Positions 1-7,827 of a DNA stretch of 64,000 nt are shown here, one piece after another. Where the stretch lies: NCBI RefSeq assembly GCF_016907085.1, contig NZ_JAFBBJ010000001.1:2418001-2482000 (forward strand). Reading direction: 5' to 3'. The stretch is from Clavibacter michiganensis. GTDB taxonomy: Bacteria; Actinomycetota; Actinomycetes; Actinomycetales; Microbacteriaceae. The position numbers and the translations under genes are program-made. Position 1 is the stretch's first letter, and each line of letters starts with the position of its first letter. The notes under the pieces were generated by a model. The model was not told the DNA's origin. It saw nothing but the letters and a program-made list of their open reading frames with translations, and made no database searches.

Positions 1-908
1 GTCGCCGGCAGGTCGACGAGGAGCGGCGTCACCTTGGTGCGGAGGAAGTGGTCGGGGCACGAGGTGCCGAGGGCGGCGAGGCGCGGGTGCTCCGCGCGCG
101 CGAGGAAGTCGAGGACCTCGGCGGAGTCGGTGAAGTGGCCGACCTGCGGGCGGTCGTGCGAGGCGATCGCGCGGAGGTGCGGCGCGAGGGCCGCGGCCTT
201 GGCCCGCCGCTCGGCCTCGGGGAGCGCGCCGTGGCCGTCCAGGACGGGGCCGAACGGATCCGGGCGGCCGTGCTCGGCGATGTAGGCGGTCGCGGTCTCG
301 ATGATCCGCAGCGAGTTCGCCTCCGCCTCCTCGCTGGTGTCGCCCCACGCGGTGATGCCGTGCCCGCCGAGGATCGCGCCGATGAGCCGCGGGTCGGCGT
401 CCTTGACGGCGGCGATGTCGAGGCCGAGCTGGAAGCCGGGGCGCCGCCACGGCACCCACGCGACGGTGCCGCCGAAGGCCTCGGCCGTGAGCCGCTCGCC
501 GTCGGCCGCCGTCGCGAAGGCGATGCCGGAGTCGGGGTGCAGGTGGTCGACGTGGGCCGCGTCGACGAGTCCGTGCATGGCCGTGTCGATCGACGGCGCG
601 GCGCCGCCCTTCCCGTGCAGCGTGTAGTCGAACGCGGGCACCATCTCGTCCTCCCGCTCGACGCCCGGGTAGACGCGCGTCAGCGCGCGCAGGCGGTCGA
701 GCCGCAGGACCGCGAGCCCGGACTCGGTGAGCGTGCCGAGGTCCCCGCCGGAGCCCTTCACCCAGAGCAGCTCGACGGGCTCCCCGGTGACGGGATCCGT
801 GGCCGTCCCCTTCGCGGAGGTGTTGCCCCCCGCGTAGTTCGTGTTCGCCGGGTCGGCGCCCAGGCGGTTCGAGCGGGCGATGAGCTCAGCTGCGGTGTCG
901 TTCGTCAT
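1..908 (-). CDS. Bifunctional rhamnulose-1-phosphate aldolase / short-chain dehydrogenase (N-terminal part, runs off the window)
   Basis: About 302 N-terminal codons are visible; the gene continues past base 1. The translation begins MTNDTAAELIARSNR and carries class II aldolase features: GGNTSAK near residue 28, WVKGSGGDLGTL near residue 50, an HVDHLHPDS zinc-type histidine cluster and a GHGITAWGDTSEEA segment. This arrangement is known from the actinobacterial fusion that cleaves L-rhamnulose-1-phosphate to DHAP and lactaldehyde and then oxidises lactaldehyde; the dehydrogenase half lies outside the window. It follows the rhamnose isomerase gene with a 57-base gap on the same strand, so co-transcription is expected. 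The ATG is preceded by a modest AGGA element. Cytoplasmic enzyme. Confidence 0.85.
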   Translation of the reverse strand, partial: MTNDTAAELIARSNRLGADPANTNYAGGNTSAKGTATDPVTGEPVELLWVKGSGGDLGTLTESGLAVLRLDRLRALTRVYPGVEREDEMVPAFDYTLHGKGGAAPSIDTAMHGLVDAAHVDHLHPDSGIAFATAADGERLTAEAFGGTVAWVPWRRPGFQLGLDIAAVKDADPRLIGAILGGHGITAWGDTSEEAEANSLRIIETATAYIAEHGRPDPFGPVLDGHGALPEAERRAKAAALAPHLRAIASHDRPQVGHFTDSAEVLDFLARAEHPRLAALGTSCPDHFLRTKVTPLLVDLPA

Positions 909-965
909 GGGATGCGGGATTCCTGTCCAGAGGGGGATCGAGAGGGGTGGGAGGGCGGAGCGCGG

Positions 966-2135
966 TCAGGCGCCCCAGCCGGCCTGGGTCCCGCCGGCGC
1001 GCTCCTCGGCGAGCCGCTCCGCGCGGCCGGACGCGGCGTAGGCCCGCATGGGGTCGCCCGGGAGGCCGCGGCTCTCCCGCCACGCGGCCAGCGCGGGGCG
1101 CACGTCGGAGTAGAAGGCGTCCATGAGGATCCCGTTGGCGCCGAGGACGTCGCCGGCGAGCTGCGCCTGCTCGAGCGCCGCGCGGTCCACGAGCAGCGCG
1201 CGCGCCGTCATCTCCTGCACGTTGAGCACGGAGCGGATCTGGCCCGGGATCTTGTCCTCGACGTTGTGGCACTGGTCGAGCATGAACGCGACGGGGGAGT
1301 CGGGCCCGTAGCCGCCGCCGCGGATCACCTCGTGGAGGATCCGGAACAGCTGGAACGGGTCGGCCGCGCCGACGATGAGGTCGTCGTCGGCGTAGAAGCG
1401 CGAGTTGAAGTCGAACGAGCCGAGCTTCCCGAGGCGCAGCAGCTGGGCGACGATGAACTCGATGTTGGTGCCGGGCGCGTGGTGGCCGGTGTCCAGGCAC
1501 ACGAGCGCCCGGTCGCCGAGGGCCGCCACGTGCGCGTAGCTGGTGCCCCAATCGGGGACGTCCGTGTGGTAGAACGCCGGCTCGAAGAACTTGTACTCGA
1601 GCACCATCCGCTGCTCGGTCCCGAGGCGCGCGTAGATCTCCGCGAGGGAGTCGGCGAGACGGTCCTGGCGGCCGCGGATGTCCTGCTGGCCCGGGTAGTT
1701 GGATCCGTCGGCCAGCCAGATCTTGAGGTCGCGGGATCCGGTCGCGTCCATGATGTCGATGCAGGCCAGGTGGTGATCGATCGCCTTCCGCCGGATGGCC
1801 GGGTCGGAGTGCGTGAGCGAGCCGAACTTGTAATCGTCGTCCTGGAACGTGTTGGAGTTGATCGTGCCGAGGGACACCCCCTTCGACGCGGCGAAGTCGC
1901 CCAGCGCGGAGTAGTCGTCCACCCGGTCCCAGGGGATGTGCAGCGCGACCGTCGGGGCGAGCCCGGTGAGCTCGTGCACCGTCGCGGCATCCGAGATCTT
2001 CTCCTCGATGGTGCGCGGCGTGCCCGGCGTCGCGAAAACCTTGAAGCGCGTGCCGGCGTTGCCGAACGCCCAGGAGGGCAGCTCGATGGCCTGCTGCTCG
2101 AGCTGGCGGAGAGTGTCGGGGCCGAGGTCGGTCAC
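966..2135 (-). CDS. rhaI: L-rhamnose isomerase (RhaI type)
   Basis: 389 aa, the usual size for the Pseudomonas-type TIM-barrel rhamnose isomerase that converts L-rhamnose to L-rhamnulose using divalent metal. Visible signature stretches are KIWLADGSNYPGQQD, LDTGHHAPGTNIEFIVAQ and DFNSRFYADDDLI, which hold metal and substrate residues. I chose the GTG at 2135 (VTDLGPDTL) because AGGAC lies just upstream; the open frame extends further but would run through the operator. It is the first gene of the rhamnose transcription unit and is divergent from a LacI regulator. A LacI-type operator sits about 40 bases upstream, so rhamnose-responsive repression is likely (inference). Confidence 0.9.
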   Translation of the reverse strand: MTDLGPDTLRQLEQQAIELPSWAFGNAGTRFKVFATPGTPRTIEEKISDAATVHELTGLAPTVALHIPWDRVDDYSALGDFAASKGVSLGTINSNTFQDDDYKFGSLTHSDPAIRRKAIDHHLACIDIMDATGSRDLKIWLADGSNYPGQQDIRGRQDRLADSLAEIYARLGTEQRMVLEYKFFEPAFYHTDVPDWGTSYAHVAALGDRALVCLDTGHHAPGTNIEFIVAQLLRLGKLGSFDFNSRFYADDDLIVGAADPFQLFRILHEVIRGGGYGPDSPVAFMLDQCHNVEDKIPGQIRSVLNVQEMTARALLVDRAALEQAQLAGDVLGANGILMDAFYSDVRPALAAWRESRGLPGDPMRAYAASGRAERLAEERAGGTQAGWGA

Positions 2136-2173
2136 GGGGAGTCCTTGTCTGCGACGGTGGAGGAAGGGCGGCG

Positions 2174-2189
2174 GATGAATCGTTTCATC
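2174..2189. promoter_or_regulatory. LacI-family operator upstream of the rhamnose genes
   Basis: GATGAATCGTTTCATC is an inverted repeat symmetric except for its two A/T positions flanking the central CG. The TGAAnCGnTTCA core is the classical LacI-family operator shape. It lies between the rhamnose isomerase start (2135, minus) and the LacI gene start (2405, plus), so the adjacent LacI protein is the natural binder. Confidence 0.8.
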
Positions 2190-2404
2190 GACCCGTGAGC
2201 GACAGTAGTGCGGGATCCGCGGGGCTGTCAACGAGCCGGGCCCGAATCGACCAGCCGGCGATCCGCCCGGGCTCTGTCCGCGCCCGGCCGGCGCTCCGCC
2301 GGCGATCCGCCCGCGCCCTGCCGCGGGCCCGCCATGGCATAGCCTCGGGACCCGAGGCGGTGGCGACCCCGCCGCGATCCCCGATCCCGTGGCGAGGAGC
2401 CGAC

Positions 2405-3391
2405 GTGTCCGTGAGCATCCGCGACGTCGCCGCTCGGGCCGGGGTCTCCGTGGGGACGGTGTCGAACGTCCTCAACCGCCCGGAGCGGGTCGGGCCCGAC
2501 GCCGTGCGCAGGGTGCAGGACGCGATCGCCGAGCTCGGCTTCATCCGCAACGACGCCGCACGGCAGCTCCGCGCGGGCCGGAGCCGGAGCATCGGCCTCG
2601 TCGTCCTCGACTCCGGCAACCCGTTCTTCGCCGAGCTCGCCCGCGGTGCCCAGGCCCGCGCCGCGGACGCGGGGCTCGCCGTGCTGCTCGGGAGCACCGA
2701 CGGCGACGCCGGGCGGGAGGACGCCTACATCGATCTGTTCGAGGAGCAGCGGGTGACGGGCGTCCTCATCTCCCCGCAGGGCGAGGGCTCGACCCGCATC
2801 GCCCGGCTCCGCGCCCACGGGATCCCCTGCGTGCTGGTCGACCGCGAGGCCGACGACGCGGAGCACTCGTCGGTCGCCGTCGACGACGTGGCCGGCGGCC
2901 GCCTCGCGGTGGAGCATCTCCTGCGGCTCGGTCGCCGTCGGATCGCGGTGATCGGCGGCCCGTCCTCCATCCGCCAGGTGTCCGACCGGGTGTCCGGGGC
3001 GCGCGCCGCGGTCGCCGCCGTGCCCGGGGCCGTCCTCGAGGAGATCCCCACCGACGACCTCTCCGTGCTGGCCGGGCGCGAGGCCGGGCGCGCGATCGCG
3101 GCCCGCGACGCTGCCGCGCGCCCCGACGCGATCTTCGCCGCCAACGACCTCGTGGCCGTCGGAGTGCTCCAGGCGCTGGTGCTCTTGGGCGACACCCGGG
3201 TGCCCGACGACATCGCCCTCATCGGCTACGACGACATCGCGTTCGCGAGCGCGACGGTCGTGCCCCTGTCGAGCATCCGCCAGCCGAGCGCGCTGATCGG
3301 CGCCACGGCGGTCGAGCTGCTGCTCGGCGGATCGCCGCGGCAGGTGCTCTTCCAGCCCGAGCTCGTCGTCCGGGCGTCGACCGGGGGGTAG
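2405..3391 (+). CDS. LacI-family transcriptional regulator of rhamnose genes
   Basis: 328 aa. The N-terminal helix-turn-helix reads SIRDVAARAGVSVGTVSNVLN, followed by hinge residues (AARQLRAGRSRSIGLVV) and a periplasmic-binding-protein-like sensor with IFAANDLVAVGVLQAL and PDDIALIGYDDI near the C terminus, all standard for LacI/GalR. I chose GTG 2405 because AGGAG lies 7 bases upstream and the HTH begins directly after; a longer frame back to 2195 has no domain support. It diverges from the rhamnose isomerase gene across the operator at 2174-2189, which argues for local control of rhamnose catabolism and probably autoregulation. Confidence 0.88.
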   Translation: MSVSIRDVAARAGVSVGTVSNVLNRPERVGPDAVRRVQDAIAELGFIRNDAARQLRAGRSRSIGLVVLDSGNPFFAELARGAQARAADAGLAVLLGSTDGDAGREDAYIDLFEEQRVTGVLISPQGEGSTRIARLRAHGIPCVLVDREADDAEHSSVAVDDVAGGRLAVEHLLRLGRRRIAVIGGPSSIRQVSDRVSGARAAVAAVPGAVLEEIPTDDLSVLAGREAGRAIAARDAAARPDAIFAANDLVAVGVLQALVLLGDTRVPDDIALIGYDDIAFASATVVPLSSIRQPSALIGATAVELLLGGSPRQVLFQPELVVRASTGG

Positions 3392-3407
3392 GGCGCCGCC
3401 GGTGGCC

Positions 3408-3435
3408 GGTGGCGGGTGGCGGGTGGCGGGTGGCG
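3408..3435. repeat. Short tandem repeat, 4 x GGTGGCG
   Basis: Four perfect head-to-tail copies of the 7-mer GGTGGCG lie in the gap between the LacI gene and the PAP2 gene, flanked by degenerate copies. It looks like a slippage-prone microsatellite. Confidence 0.8.
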
Positions 3436-3627
3436 GGCGCGGGCGCTCCGGTCCGCGTGCGCCGCGCTTCCGGCTTCCGGTGTCGGCATCCGGCGTCGGT
3501 GTCGGTGTCCCGGATCCTCCCGGTGGCGGCGGCCGGGCGCCCGGCGGGCCAAGCTGGTCGGGAGCGCGCGGCGCCGTCCCCGCGCGGTCGGCGTCCTCCC
3601 GCCGCTCCGCCCGACCAGGAGGACCAC

Positions 3628-4476
3628 ATGAGCGAGACCCCCGGCCGCACGCGCATCGACCCCGCCGACCAGGGCGTCGAGGGCGAGCTCCGCCGCGACC
3701 GGTTCCTCGGCGGACGCGACCTCACCCGCTGGGCGACGCCGCCCGGCCGTGCGCTGGTGCGGCTCGTGCAGCGGATCGTGCGGGCGCTCGGCCCGTACGC
3801 GGCCCTCGTCATCACGCTGCTGGTGGGCCTCGTGCTCGCCTTTGGTCTCTCCGCGATCGCCGCGCAGGTCTACGACAACGTGACCGACGCCGACGGGGTC
3901 GCGGGCCTCGACAAGCCGATCCTCACGGCGATGCTCGGCCTCCGCACCCCGTGGCTCGACGACGCGGCGACCGCGTACACGAACGTGGCGGGCGTCGTCG
4001 GCATGCCGATCATCGCGGTAGCGACGATGCTGTTCCTCGCGCTGCGGCGCCGCTCGTGGACGCCGATCATCCTGGTCGTCGCGGCCGGCGGCGGATCCCT
4101 GCTGCTCACCATCGCGGGCAAGGACATCATCGACCGCGCCCGCCCCGCGCTCGCCGACGCGGTGCCGCCGTACGAGACCTCGCCGTCGTTCCCGAGCGGC
4201 CACACGCTCAACGCGGTCGTGATCGCCGGGATCCTCGCCTACCTACTCCTCCTCCGCCAGCACCGCCGCGCGACCCGCGTGCTCTCGGTCGCGGTGGCTG
4301 TGGTCTTCGCCGTGACCATCGCCGCCACCCGCGTCTACCTCGGCCACCACTGGTTCACGGACGTGCTCGCGGCCTTCTTCCTCGGCGGCGCGTGGCTTGC
4401 GCTGGTGATCACGGCGCATCGGCTGTATCTGACAACGCGGCGGCCGGAGGTGGCGTCGGTCGTCGGGGCCCGCTGA
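3628..4476 (+). CDS. PAP2-family membrane phosphatase
   Basis: 282 aa integral membrane protein. The three-part phosphatidic acid phosphatase signature is present: KDIIDRARP (KxxxxxxRP), PSFPSGHTLNA (PSGH) and RVYLGHHWFTDV (RxxxxxHxxxD). A cytoplasmic N terminus of about 45 residues is followed by roughly six hydrophobic helices. Members hydrolyse lipid phosphates or pyrophosphates such as undecaprenyl pyrophosphate at the membrane; the exact substrate cannot be read here. The ATG has an ideal AGGAGGA five bases upstream. It is flanked by the tandem repeat and a small membrane-protein gene and seems singly transcribed. Confidence 0.88.
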   Translation: MSETPGRTRIDPADQGVEGELRRDRFLGGRDLTRWATPPGRALVRLVQRIVRALGPYAALVITLLVGLVLAFGLSAIAAQVYDNVTDADGVAGLDKPILTAMLGLRTPWLDDAATAYTNVAGVVGMPIIAVATMLFLALRRRSWTPIILVVAAGGGSLLLTIAGKDIIDRARPALADAVPPYETSPSFPSGHTLNAVVIAGILAYLLLLRQHRRATRVLSVAVAVVFAVTIAATRVYLGHHWFTDVLAAFFLGGAWLALVITAHRLYLTTRRPEVASVVGAR

Positions 4477-4504
4477 TCCGTCCGGCCTGTGGGACGGTGG
4501 GGAG

Positions 4505-4744
4505 ATGGATGACAGGCGCAGCTTCGAGCACGACTCCGCGGCACACCAGCGTCTGACGGGTGAGCCGTCCGCTCGTCAGATCCTCGTGCTGATCGCGGTG
4601 ACCGCGTTCATGTCCGCGTCCGCCCTCGCATTCGTCGAGATCGATTTCGTCACGCGGATCGTCCTGATGATCGTCGTGATGCTGGTGCTCATGCTGATCG
4701 GCCGGGTCGTCATCCGCCGCAGCAACCTCCGCCGGAACCGCTAG
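4505..4744 (+). CDS. Small membrane protein, unknown
   Basis: 79 aa with a polar N terminus (about 27 residues), then two hydrophobic helices (ILVLIAVTAFMSASALAF and IVLMIVVMLVLMLIGRVV) and a basic tail RRSNLRRNR that predicts a cytoplasmic C terminus. I do not recognise a family. The gene follows the PAP2 gene by 28 bases in the same direction and could be its co-transcribed neighbour. GGGGAG directly abuts the ATG, so it may be translated from a very short leader. Confidence 0.6.
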   Translation: MDDRRSFEHDSAAHQRLTGEPSARQILVLIAVTAFMSASALAFVEIDFVTRIVLMIVVMLVLMLIGRVVIRRSNLRRNR

Positions 4745-4783
4745 CCCGCCCGCGCCAGGGCCGCTCCGTGCGACCCTTGCCGC

Positions 4784-5206
4784 ATGGATCTCGAGGTCGG
4801 CCCCGCGCTGACCATCCCCGCCGCCGAGCTGCGGTGGCGGTTCTCCCGGTCGTCCGGGCCCGGTGGGCAGCACGTCAACACGTCGGACAGTCGGGTGCAG
4901 CTCACGTGGAGCCCGGTCGAGTCGCTGGTGCTCACCGATCAGCAGCGGGAGCGGATCCTCGACCGGCTCGGTCGGCGCCTGGTCGCCGGGACCATCACCG
5001 TGACGGTCTCGGAGCAGCGGTCGCAGCTGCGGAACCGGGTGGCCGCGCTCGACGCGCTCCGCGAGATCGTGGCGGATGCGCTCGCGCCCGACGCCGCGCC
5101 ACGACGTCCGACCCGCCCCACGAAGGGATCCCAGAAGAGGCGCCTCGCGGCCAAGACGCAGCGCTCCGCGACAAAGCAGCAGCGCAAGCGGCCGACCGGG
5201 GACTGA
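4784..5206 (+). CDS. arfB: Alternative ribosome-rescue factor ArfB / peptidyl-tRNA hydrolase-like protein
   Basis: 140 aa, the normal ArfB (YaeJ) size. The class I release-factor core contains GPGGQHVNTSDSRVQL with the catalytic GGQ at residues 27-29, and lacks the codon-recognition domains of true release factors. The C terminus is a lysine/arginine-rich tail (KGSQKRRLAAKTQRSATKQQ), which in this family enters the empty mRNA channel of stalled ribosomes. It therefore hydrolyses peptidyl-tRNA on non-stop complexes. It stands alone between a small membrane protein and a convergent oxidoreductase 27 bases away. Confidence 0.9.
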   Translation: MDLEVGPALTIPAAELRWRFSRSSGPGGQHVNTSDSRVQLTWSPVESLVLTDQQRERILDRLGRRLVAGTITVTVSEQRSQLRNRVAALDALREIVADALAPDAAPRRPTRPTKGSQKRRLAAKTQRSATKQQRKRPTGD

Positions 5207-5233
5207 GCGCGAGGGCGCGCAGGCGTCAGCGGA

Positions 5234-6283
5234 TCAGGCGGACGCCCCCACCGCGACGTCCGCCCGGTCCCACCCCAGCGCCTCCCCGATTTGCTTGATC
5301 GCGGCGAGCGACCGCAGGTTGAAGTCCACACCGAGCTGGTTGGGGATCGTGACGAGGAGAGTGTCGGCCGCGGCGATCGCCTGGTCGGCGCCGAGCTCCT
5401 CGATGAGGCGCTCCGGGCTGCCGATGTAGGAGCGGCCGAAGCGCCACTTCTCGCCGCCGACCTGGCCGACCTGGTCCTTGCCCTCGATCTGCGAGCGGAC
5501 GCCGAAGTACATCTCCGACTCGTCATCCACGATCGGGATGATGCTGCGGCTGACGCTCACGCGCGGCTCCCACGCGTGTCCGGCGGCGGCCCAGCCGTCG
5601 CGGAACAGCTGGATCTGCTCGGCCTGGAGCACGTCGAGCGGCACGCCGGTGTCCTCGGAGAGGAGCGTCGACGACATGAGGTTCATGCCCTGCTCGGCCG
5701 CCCACTGGCCGGTGGCGCGCGTGCCGGCGCCCCACCAGATCCGCTCGCGGAGGCCGGGCGACTGCGGCGTGATGGCGACGCCGCCGGCGATCATGCCGCG
5801 CTGCGGTGCCGCGGTCGCGAGCTCCTCGCCCTCGAGCGCGCGGAGGAAGAGGCCGGTGTGGCGGCGGGCCATGTCGGCGTCGGTCTCGCCGTCGAGCGGC
5901 ACGTAGCCGAACGACTCGTAGCCGGCCTCGACCTGCTCGGGCGATCCGCGGCTGATGCCGAGCTGCACCCGGCGGTTGGAGATGAGGTCGGTCATGGCCG
6001 CCTCCTCCGCCATGTAGAGCGGGTTCTCGTAGCGCATGTCGACGACGCCGGTGCCGATCTCGATCCGGCTGGTGCGGCTCGCGATGGCGGCCAGCAGCGG
6101 GAACGGCGACGCCTGCTGCGGCGCGAAGTGGTGCACGCGGAAGTACGCGCCGTCGATGCCGATCTCCTCGGCCGCGACCGCGAGGTCGATCGACTGGAGC
6201 AGCGAGTCCTGGGCGGTGCGCACGCGGGATCCGCGCACGTCCTGCCAGTGGTTGAACGACAGGAAGCCGATCTTCGTGGCCAT
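5234..6283 (-). CDS. LLM-class flavin-dependent oxidoreductase
   Basis: 349 aa luciferase-like monooxygenase. The N terminus (MATKIGFLSFNHWQD), EIGTGVVDMRYENPLYMAEEAAMTDLISNRRVQLGISRGSPEQ and the later YIGSPERLIEEL segment are typical of the alkanal-monooxygenase-like TIM-barrel proteins that use reduced FMN. The substrate is unknown. The ATG at 6283 has GAGGAG eight bases upstream; the longer frame upstream has no support. It is convergent with ArfB and stands downstream of the antitoxin-like fragment. Confidence 0.85.
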   Translation of the reverse strand: MATKIGFLSFNHWQDVRGSRVRTAQDSLLQSIDLAVAAEEIGIDGAYFRVHHFAPQQASPFPLLAAIASRTSRIEIGTGVVDMRYENPLYMAEEAAMTDLISNRRVQLGISRGSPEQVEAGYESFGYVPLDGETDADMARRHTGLFLRALEGEELATAAPQRGMIAGGVAITPQSPGLRERIWWGAGTRATGQWAAEQGMNLMSSTLLSEDTGVPLDVLQAEQIQLFRDGWAAAGHAWEPRVSVSRSIIPIVDDESEMYFGVRSQIEGKDQVGQVGGEKWRFGRSYIGSPERLIEELGADQAIAAADTLLVTIPNQLGVDFNLRSLAAIKQIGEALGWDRADVAVGASA

Positions 6284-6362
6284 GGGGCGCTCCTCGGTGC
6301 TCGACGGCGACGGATCCGGGTGGATGCGTCTGCATGGAAGCGAACCACGCCCCCGCGCCTGC

Positions 6363-6518
6363 CTATTCCCGCGGGTCGTGCCGCTCAACCTCATCCGACG
6401 GCTCGATCAGCTCGCGTTCGACGATCTCCCCACAACGCGCTCGCTCGAGCGCCGCCAGCAGCCTCTTCGCTCCAGCGGGGTTCCGGAGCAGGTAGGAGGT
6501 CTCGTCGTCCTCGGTCAT
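6363..6518 (-). CDS. Orphan fragment resembling the C-terminal half of a Phd/YefM antitoxin
   Basis: 51 aa beginning MTEDDETSYLLRNPAGAKRLLAAL after a good GAAAGGTG ribosome site. The stretch E(T/S)xYLLRxPxxxxRLxxA is the toxin-binding C-terminal segment of YefM antitoxins, which are normally 80-90 aa with an N-terminal DNA-binding Phd fold. Here that N-terminal part is absent, and no Txe/YoeB-like toxin lies next to it: the neighbours are a flavin oxidoreductase and DUF2200. It is either a remnant of a lost module or a short free-standing antitoxin. The start codon and site make translation plausible. Confidence 0.55.
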   Translation of the reverse strand: MTEDDETSYLLRNPAGAKRLLAALERARCGEIVERELIEPSDEVERHDPRE

Positions 6519-6587
6519 GGTCACCTTTCGTCGGGGGTGACGCGACGGTACCTGGCACTCCCGACCTCACCGGCCTACGCTCCGACC

Positions 6588-6932
6588 ATGCACCGCATCT
6601 TCACGACGCCGTTCGCCGCGGTCTACCCGCTCTACGTGAAGAAGGTCGACCGCAAGGGGCACACGCAGGCGGAGGTCGACCAGGTGATCACCTGGCTCAC
6701 CGGCTTCGACGCCGCGGAGCTCCAGCGCCACATCGACGCGGAGACGACCTTCCAGGACTTCTTCGCGGCGGCCCGCCTCAACCCGCTCGCCGACGAGGTT
6801 CGCGGCGTGATCTGCGGCGTCCGCATCGAGGAGATCGAGGACCCGCTGATGAAGGAGATCCGGATCCTCGACAAGCTCGTCGACGAGGTCGCGCGCGGCC
6901 GGCCGATGCAGAAGGTGCTGCGCGGCAGCTAG
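6588..6932 (+). CDS. DUF2200 domain protein
   Basis: 114 aa matching the compact DUF2200 family (MHRIFTTPFAAVYPLYVKKVDRKGHTQ, then FDAAELQ, FFAAARLNP and a C-terminal KLVDEVARGRPMQKVLRG). No catalytic function is established. A hexamer TACGCT ends exactly six bases before the ATG and there is no Shine-Dalgarno sequence, which suggests a leaderless transcript. Its 3' end abuts the convergent DUF2283 gene, whose stop overlaps its last bases. Confidence 0.85.
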   Translation: MHRIFTTPFAAVYPLYVKKVDRKGHTQAEVDQVITWLTGFDAAELQRHIDAETTFQDFFAAARLNPLADEVRGVICGVRIEEIEDPLMKEIRILDKLVDEVARGRPMQKVLRGS

Positions 6933-7156
6933 CCGATTCGCACGGCCTCCGCGAGCACCGCCGCCGGCAGCACCGCGCTCGCGTGCAGCACCTCGATGCC
7001 GAGGAGGCGGCCGTCGGCGTCGAAGTCGAGCGCGACCTCGCCGCGGCCGCCCGGCGTCATGATCGAGTGGATGGTCGTGGCCGCCGCGCCGTCGCCGAGC
7101 GGCCCCGTGAGCTCGACGTACGCGGCGTCGGCGCTCGGGTCGTAGGTGACCTGCAT
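6929..7156 (-). CDS. DUF2283 domain protein
   Basis: 75 aa. The VTYDPSADAAYVEL start and the ALDFDADGRLLGIEVLHAS core are the DUF2283 signature, a small beta-rich fold of unknown function sometimes linked with toxin-antitoxin or stress loci. Translation is coupled to the TetR gene upstream: the bases GTGATG contain the TetR stop TGA, a possible GTG start (7159) and the ATG chosen here (7156). Confidence 0.8.
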   Translation of the reverse strand: MQVTYDPSADAAYVELTGPLGDGAAATTIHSIMTPGGRGEVALDFDADGRLLGIEVLHASAVLPAAVLAEAVRIG

Positions 7157-7731
7157 CACGCGCCCGAACCCATCAGTGCCCGGAACGCATCCAGCGTCTC
7201 GCGCAGCACCTCGGCGAGGTCGGTCTCGGCGCCGCCGTCGGAGAGCCAGCGGCCGATGGAGACGCCGAAGACCGTCGCGGTTGCGTGGGCGACGAGCACG
7301 GCGGTGAGCGGATCCGACCCGCGCTCCACGAAGCCCGCGCGCACGGCCTCCTGCATCGCCTGGACCTTGCGCATCTCGCGCTCCTGCAGCCCGGCATCGG
7401 CGCCGATGATGCGCTTGCGGGCGAGCAGCGTGTCGCGCCCCTCCGCGAACTGCGAGGCGACGACCTCCGGGAAGCCGTCCTCGACGACCTGCAGCGGCGA
7501 GCGGTCGGCGGGCGCCTCGCGGATGATGCGCGTGACGAGCGAGGGCAGCTCGTCCTCCTCGGCGAAGAGCACCTCGCGCTTGTCGGCGAAGTGGCGGAAG
7601 AAGGTGCGGGTCGTGAGGCCGGCGCGGGCGGTGATCTCGGGGACGGTCGTCTCTGCGAAGCCTTGGCTCTGGAACAGCTCGAGGGCGGCGGCGGCCAGGC
7701 GCTCACGCGTGTCCGGCCGCCATCTGCTCAT
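7156..7731 (-). CDS. TetR-family transcriptional regulator
   Basis: 191 aa. The N-terminal HTH (RLAAAALELFQSQGFAETTVPEITARAGLTTRTFFRHFADKREVLF, residues about 10-55) is followed by a variable ligand domain. It is divergent from a quinone-reductase-like dehydrogenase; the 96-base gap holds two inverted repeats that overlap the dehydrogenase promoter. Its own hexamer TAGGAT (7743-7738) ends six bases before the ATG, so it is probably leaderless and its promoter abuts the first operator, giving autorepression. Confidence 0.88.
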   Translation of the reverse strand: MSRWRPDTRERLAAAALELFQSQGFAETTVPEITARAGLTTRTFFRHFADKREVLFAEEDELPSLVTRIIREAPADRSPLQVVEDGFPEVVASQFAEGRDTLLARKRIIGADAGLQEREMRKVQAMQEAVRAGFVERGSDPLTAVLVAHATATVFGVSIGRWLSDGGAETDLAEVLRETLDAFRALMGSGA

Positions 7732-7746
7732 GCGTCGATCCTAGTG

Positions 7747-7763
7747 ATGACATTCCGTGTCAT
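7747..7763. promoter_or_regulatory. TetR operator 1
   Basis: ATGACATTCCGTGTCAT: perfect 6-bp arms around a 5-base centre. It overlaps the -35 element of the dehydrogenase promoter and lies just upstream of the TetR gene's -10. Confidence 0.75.
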
Positions 7764-7776
7764 GGGTGTGTATGGT
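7748..7776 (+). promoter_or_regulatory. Promoter of the quinone-reductase-like gene
   Basis: TGACAT at 7748-7753 and TATGGT at 7771-7776 are separated by 17 bases, close to sigma-70-type consensus and unusually AT-rich for this region. The -35 lies inside operator 1, and operator 2 starts directly after the -10. Confidence 0.65.
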
Positions 7777-7777
7777 G

Positions 7778-7794
7778 ATGACACGCGATGCCAT
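7778..7794. promoter_or_regulatory. TetR operator 2 (imperfect)
   Basis: ATGACACGCGATGCCAT repeats the arms of operator 1 with one mismatch. The two centres are 31 bases apart, about three helical turns, so two TetR dimers could bind the same DNA face around the -10 and start site. Confidence 0.65.
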
Positions 7795-7827
7795 CGGGCA
7801 GCGCGATCCGCAGATCGGAGATCCACC

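Noticed and set aside
48..2198. 716-codon plus-strand open frame across the rhamnose genes
   Set aside because: Shadow of the isomerase and aldolase on the minus strand; no motifs and no ribosome site.
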